From the NCBI GenBank assembly GCA_002726335.1, contig PBSR01000205.1, positions 1 to 10,201 of the forward strand: a stretch of 10,201 nucleotides of DNA, given 5' to 3'. The notes below the pieces were generated by a model that had not been told where the DNA came from, did not search any database, and saw nothing but the letters and a program-made list of their open reading frames with translations. The stretch comes from Gemmatimonadaceae bacterium (lineage in GTDB: Bacteria; Latescibacterota; UBA2968; UBA8231). Below, piece by piece: positions 7,180 through 10,201 of this stretch. The position numbers and the translations under genes were made by a program. Numbering within the stretch: the stretch's first letter is position 1; each line of letters starts with the position of its first letter.

Positions 7180-7184
7180 TTGAC

Positions 7185-7970
7185 GTGAACAATAAAGTCC
7201 CGAACTTTGGATCCCTTGACGGTCGGGTAGTCCTAATTACCGGCGGCGCAGGCCATATCGGGTCGACCCTCCGCGCCGCATTCCGATCCGTTGGAAGCGC
7301 CGTGGCAACGGTCGATGTAGTAGGAACCGATAGTGAGCAAGTCGACGACAACGGCTGGCAGCACTTCAAAGTAGACCTAACCGATCGGGAGTCCACGTCT
7401 GCGGTCATTGACAGGGTTATCGACACCTTCGGTCACCTGGACATCATCGTCGCTGCAGCATCGTGGATGGGCACGGCCACCACCCCCGGATGGAACGCAC
7501 CGTTCATTGACCAAGACGAGGGACTCTGGGCAGACGTCATTGATGTCGGAGTCACCGCGACCTTCACCCTCGTGAAGCACGCTACTCCACATCTACTGGA
7601 CAGCGGAAATGGTTCGATCATCCTCATCAGTTCTATCTACGGCTTCTGCGGGCCACAGCCAGAGATGTACCGGGGAACGGACATCAACAACATCGCCGGC
7701 TACGCGGCCAGTAAGGGAGCTCTCGGCCAACTTGGTCGGTGGTTGGCGACGACGCTGGCTCCAGACGTTCGGGTTAACACCGTGTCCCCAGGTGGAGTAT
7801 TCCGTGACCAGGACCCTGTCTTCGTCTCCCGCTATGAGGACCGGACACCACTCGGGAGGATGGCGACCGAGGATGATCTGATCGGTCCAGTCCTGTTTCT
7901 GGCCTCCGACCTGTCCTCGTATATGACCGGCCACGACCTCGTTGTGGATGGCGGCTTTTCAGCGTGGTGA
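7185..7970 (+). CDS. PtmA-like short-chain dehydrogenase/reductase
   Basis: A 261-residue classical SDR, normal in length. Seen: cofactor motif TGGAGHIG (19-26), Asp44 at the end of the second strand (NAD preference likely), catalytic ISSIYGF (148-154) with Ser149/150, YAASK (173-177) giving Tyr173 and Lys177, SPGGV (201-205) and the C-terminal VVDGGFSAW (253-261). The SIYGF...P..E.Y block before YAASK, with a Ser-to-Tyr spacing of 23 rather than the usual 13, matches PtmA of Campylobacter flagellin-modification loci as I remember it. PtmA-type enzymes occur with legionaminic-acid and related nonulosonate genes, but the exact reaction here is not known. Odd points: the usual NNAG is VAAAS (89-93), and no Asn is present in residues 111-130 where the fourth catalytic residue normally lies; Asp120 may stand there. 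The stop overlaps the next gene as GTGA. Confidence 0.87.
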   Translation: MNNKVPNFGSLDGRVVLITGGAGHIGSTLRAAFRSVGSAVATVDVVGTDSEQVDDNGWQHFKVDLTDRESTSAVIDRVIDTFGHLDIIVAAASWMGTATTPGWNAPFIDQDEGLWADVIDVGVTATFTLVKHATPHLLDSGNGSIILISSIYGFCGPQPEMYRGTDINNIAGYAASKGALGQLGRWLATTLAPDVRVNTVSPGGVFRDQDPVFVSRYEDRTPLGRMATEDDLIGPVLFLASDLSSYMTGHDLVVDGGFSAW

Positions 7971-8965
7971 CCGACCAGCGATACCGCGTCCTCATCATGG
8001 GAGGTGGCCAACTCGGTTCCCGTCACCTCCAGGGTCTCGCCCGTTGCCGGCATCGCCTTGAGGTTCATGTCGTAGATCCTGAAGATGTCGCCCTCAAGTT
8101 GGCAGCCTCACGATGGGCCTTAGCCGAAGGAATCGAAACGTGTCATGAGGTCAGGTTCCAACCATCCATCGTCGGACTCCCTGCAGAACTTGACGTGGCA
8201 ATAGTGGCTACCACCGCCGAGAACCGACCATTGGTGGTCGAGGAACTGGTGAACCACGTCACAATAGGGTCCTGGGTTCTTGAGAAAGTGCTCGCTCAAA
8301 GCCACGAGGGCTTAGACCGACTCTGTAACGCGCTGGGCCACAGCTCGGATGTCTGGGTCAACACATGGGCCCGGACGACCGGATGGTACGAGACAATCCG
8401 TGCGGCTATCGGTAAAGGTCCGCTCTCTGTCGAGGTCGAAGGAGAATCCTGGGGCATGGCGTGCAACGCCGTCCACTTCCTGGACCTCATCGCCTGGTGG
8501 ACAGGTGAACTGTTGGTCTCCGTGGACTGTTCAAAACTCGATCCGCGATGGCAGCCGGCAAAGAGACCGGGCCACTTCGAACCGTCCGGCGAACTCCGCG
8601 CCAACTACGCTTCCGGCACCACCGCCCTTTTCCGATCTACCCCACCTGAGATCGACGCACCTGCAGGGACCGATCCCATCGAACGTATGACAATCGACAC
8701 CGCCACCAGCCACTGGGTGATCGATAGGCCATTCTCTGAAACTGACGGCAAAGCATCAGACGATGCTGGTAACCGGATTACGGGCCACATCGAGTTGCAG
8801 AGTCAGCGAACTGGTCCACTGGTAGATGAAATCCTCTCCACCGGACGATGCGACCTTCCCGACCTTGCCACCTCGGTAGCACAACACCGACGCTTCCTCA
8901 CAGGCCTCCTACTAGCATTTCCCCCACTAGTCGGTGTCGACCCCGACAGAGTGCCAATCACATGA
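7967..8965 (+). CDS. Gfo/Idh/MocA-like oxidoreductase 2
   Basis: A 332-residue protein with a MocA-type layout. Seen: nucleotide-binding GGGQLGSRH (12-20), strand-end acidic residue in VVDPED (35-40), IVATTAENR (79-87), then LEKVLAQ (105-111), where the usual E-K-P reads E-K-V while Lys107 is kept, and CNAVHFLDLIAWWTGE (166-181) with His170 and Asp173 as the likely substrate-site pair. The C-terminal half is otherwise not one I can match to a named enzyme. It is not a recent copy of either neighbouring MocA gene: the motifs agree but the sequences between them do not. GTG at 7967 overlaps the SDR stop as GTGA; a second GTG directly before it (7964) is equally readable and would add one residue. 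The product overlaps the next gene by ATGA. It probably oxidises or reduces a sugar or sugar-nucleotide ring position; which one is unknown. Confidence 0.78.
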   Translation: MTDQRYRVLIMGGGQLGSRHLQGLARCRHRLEVHVVDPEDVALKLAASRWALAEGIETCHEVRFQPSIVGLPAELDVAIVATTAENRPLVVEELVNHVTIGSWVLEKVLAQSHEGLDRLCNALGHSSDVWVNTWARTTGWYETIRAAIGKGPLSVEVEGESWGMACNAVHFLDLIAWWTGELLVSVDCSKLDPRWQPAKRPGHFEPSGELRANYASGTTALFRSTPPEIDAPAGTDPIERMTIDTATSHWVIDRPFSETDGKASDDAGNRITGHIELQSQRTGPLVDEILSTGRCDLPDLATSVAQHRRFLTGLLLAFPPLVGVDPDRVPIT

Positions 8966-9903
8966 GCGGGACTGGGCTCTGGCTTGTCGGCTCGGGATCG
9001 ATGGCGCTCGCATACTCAGCCGTCATGGACGACCTAGAGGTGGACTACGAGGTCGTGGGACGAGGTAATGAGTCCGCAGATGACTTTGAGGCGGTGACCG
9101 GACGAACCGTGCGAATCGGTGGCGTGGAACGGGCTGTTCGCGAGTTGCCGGTACCCGACACCGCCATAGTAGCGGTCACTGTGGACCAACTGGCGAGCAC
9201 CACTAGAGCACTGTTGCAGACCGGAGTCTCAAGGATTCTGCTCGAGAAGCCCGGGGGCCTGAGTAGGCAACAGGTCGGATCGGTAATGGAGGCAGCCGGG
9301 GACGCATACGTGGCCATCGCCTACAACCGGCGCCAATACGTATCGGTCCACGCCGCCCGTCAAGCTATCGAAGAGGATGGCGGAGTCACGAGTTTCGCCT
9401 TTGAGGTCACTGAGTGGCCCCATGCCACCGAGCCGATTCAGTTGGCCCAATCCACCCGAAACCGATGGTTCCTTGCACAGTCCTCACATGTCGTTGACCT
9501 GGCGTTTCACCTCGGTGGACGACCAACCGACTGGCAGCCCTGGACAAGTGGTGGGCTTCCGTGGCACCGAGAATCATCACGATTCGCTGGCGCAGGAGTG
9601 ACAGACCTCGGAGCTACCTTCAGTTACCACGGAGATTGGGAAGGCCCGGGGCAATGGGGCCTAGAAATCTTCACCCGGAAAAGGCGTCTGATCCTCCGAC
9701 CTCTCGAAGAACTCCAAACCATGCACCTTGGCTCCCTAGAGGTTACGACAACAACTGTCGATGACGACCTTGATCAGAGGTTCAAACCGGGGATCCACCG
9801 GCAGACCAGTGCATTCCTCAACGGTGACAACACTCACGCCTGTCTCATTGCAGAGCACGAGGAAAACATGGGAATCTATGAGATGATGGCCGGATATCAA
9901 TGA
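8962..9903 (+). CDS. Gfo/Idh/MocA-like oxidoreductase 3
   Basis: A 313-residue protein. Seen: an N-terminal Rossmann start LWLVGSGSMA (6-15) in which the third glycine of GxGxxG is Ala, IVAVTVDQ (69-76), LLEKPGGLS (93-101) with Lys96, IAYNRRQY (119-126), and QSSHVVDLAFHLGG (173-186) with His176 and Asp179. The YNRR plus SSH..DLA.HL combination marks a MocA subgroup distinct from the two upstream. Substrate is not known; a role in modifying a nonulosonate or its precursor is inferred from position between PtmA-like and cytidylyltransferase genes. The frame is open back to 8848, but ATG at 8962 forms an ATGA overlap with the preceding stop and starts five residues before the first strand; the upstream extension is proline/serine-rich out-of-frame reading of the previous gene. 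It overlaps the cytidylyltransferase start by ATGA at 9900-9903. Confidence 0.78.
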   Translation: MSGTGLWLVGSGSMALAYSAVMDDLEVDYEVVGRGNESADDFEAVTGRTVRIGGVERAVRELPVPDTAIVAVTVDQLASTTRALLQTGVSRILLEKPGGLSRQQVGSVMEAAGDAYVAIAYNRRQYVSVHAARQAIEEDGGVTSFAFEVTEWPHATEPIQLAQSTRNRWFLAQSSHVVDLAFHLGGRPTDWQPWTSGGLPWHRESSRFAGAGVTDLGATFSYHGDWEGPGQWGLEIFTRKRRLILRPLEELQTMHLGSLEVTTTTVDDDLDQRFKPGIHRQTSAFLNGDNTHACLIAEHEENMGIYEMMAGYQ

Positions 9904-10201
9904 GTAGCACCATCGCCCTGATCGGCGCCCGATCGGGCTCCAAGGGCGTTCCCGACAAAAACATCCGGATGCTCGGGGGCATGCCGCTGCTGGCATGGTC
10001 AATCGCTGCAGCAAAGAAAGCCACGTCCATTGACCAGGTTATCGTGTCAACCAACTCGGCCGAGTACGCAGAGATTGCTACCGTCCACGGTGCTGAGGTG
10101 CCCTTCCTTAGGCCTCGCAGTCTGGCAACGGACGAGTCGCTTGACATCGACTTCGTACTGCACGCGATGGATCACCTTGCTGAACAGGGTGACGAACCAG
10201 A
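9900..10201 (+). CDS. CMP-nonulosonate cytidylyltransferase, NeuA/PtmB/LegF-like (partial, 3' end off the window)
   Basis: ATG at 9900 overlaps the preceding stop as ATGA, and 100 codons are open to the window edge; the usual length is about 220-240, so less than half is present. Seen: the CTP-binding signature IALIGARSGSKGVPDKN (5-21; the family pattern is I.AR.GSKG.P.KN), IRMLGGMPLLAWSI (22-35), VIVSTNSAEYAEIA (47-60) and FLRPRSLATDES (69-80). These are hallmarks of enzymes that join CMP to sialic, legionaminic or pseudaminic acids, forming the donor used by nonulosonate glycosyltransferases. Which acid is used cannot be told from this part. It fixes the theme of the rightward operon and predicts a NeuB-like synthase beyond the right edge. 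3-Deoxy-manno-octulosonate cytidylyltransferase (KdsB) is less likely because its signature differs (IPAR..S.R.P.K). Confidence 0.88.
   Translation, partial: MSSTIALIGARSGSKGVPDKNIRMLGGMPLLAWSIAAAKKATSIDQVIVSTNSAEYAEIATVHGAEVPFLRPRSLATDESLDIDFVLHAMDHLAEQGDEP

Noticed and set aside
7149..7184. Earlier TTG (7149) and ATG (7164) starts for the PtmA-like gene
   Set aside because: GGAGG with a 5-nt spacer points to GTG at 7185, which gives the normal SDR N-terminus.
8848..8961. Upstream in-frame extension of the third MocA gene
   Set aside because: It is the out-of-frame reading of the end of the preceding gene; the ATGA overlap at 8962 marks the start.
6223..9903. Recent tandem duplication of the MocA genes
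   Set aside because: Only short family motifs agree between the three proteins; I saw no extended shared sequence at nucleotide or protein level.
1..10201. Mobile elements, CRISPR arrays or RNA genes
   Set aside because: No transposase, integrase, regular repeat array, or tRNA/rRNA-like segment was seen; the window is almost fully coding.

Overview
The window is one divergent, fully coding bacterial surface-glycan locus. It holds nine protein genes: five on the minus strand (left 6.1 kb) and four on the plus strand (right 4 kb), facing away from a 104-nt gap at 6119-6222. Base composition is moderately GC-rich by eye. GTG starts are common and Shine-Dalgarno sites are of the GGAGG type. This fits a moderately high-GC bacterium, perhaps an actinobacterium, but nothing here fixes the phylum and I put little weight on it. 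I saw no rRNA, tRNA, insertion sequence, integrase or CRISPR.

Left (minus) operon, in transcription order: a LIC12162-family (TIGR04331) putative transferase, a PglK/MsbA-like ABC exporter with fused permease and ATPase, an NAD-dependent nucleotide-sugar epimerase, a WbpE/WlbC-type PLP sugar aminotransferase, and a WbpD/WlbB-type left-handed beta-helix N-acyltransferase that runs off the left edge. The last three suggest a nucleotide-linked 3-acetamido sugar. The first two suggest transfer of a glycan and its export across the membrane on a lipid carrier.

Right (plus) operon: a short Gfo/Idh/MocA oxidoreductase, a PtmA-like short-chain dehydrogenase, two further and clearly different Gfo/Idh/MocA oxidoreductases, and the start of a CMP-nonulosonate (NeuA/PtmB/LegF-type) cytidylyltransferase cut by the right edge. 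PtmA and a cytidylyltransferase together are typical of nonulosonic-acid (sialic/legionaminic/pseudaminic-like) loci such as flagellin-modification islands. The synthase (NeuB-like) is not in the window and would be expected to the right.

Six of the seven same-strand junctions other than 2462-2516 and 7120-7184 do not exist as gaps at all: every remaining junction is a 4-nt ATGA or GTGA overlap (378-381, 1493-1496, 4343-4346, 7967-7970, 8962-8965, 9900-9903). The two real gaps each lead into a GTG start with a strong Shine-Dalgarno. The first gap also holds a hairpin plus T-rich tract that could be a weak terminator. Taken together the locus probably makes an amino sugar and an unusual CMP-activated nonulosonate, assembles them on a carrier and flips the product. 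That joint role is inference. The most unusual points are three unrelated-looking MocA-type enzymes beside PtmA, and a LIC12162 transferase coupled to a flippase.
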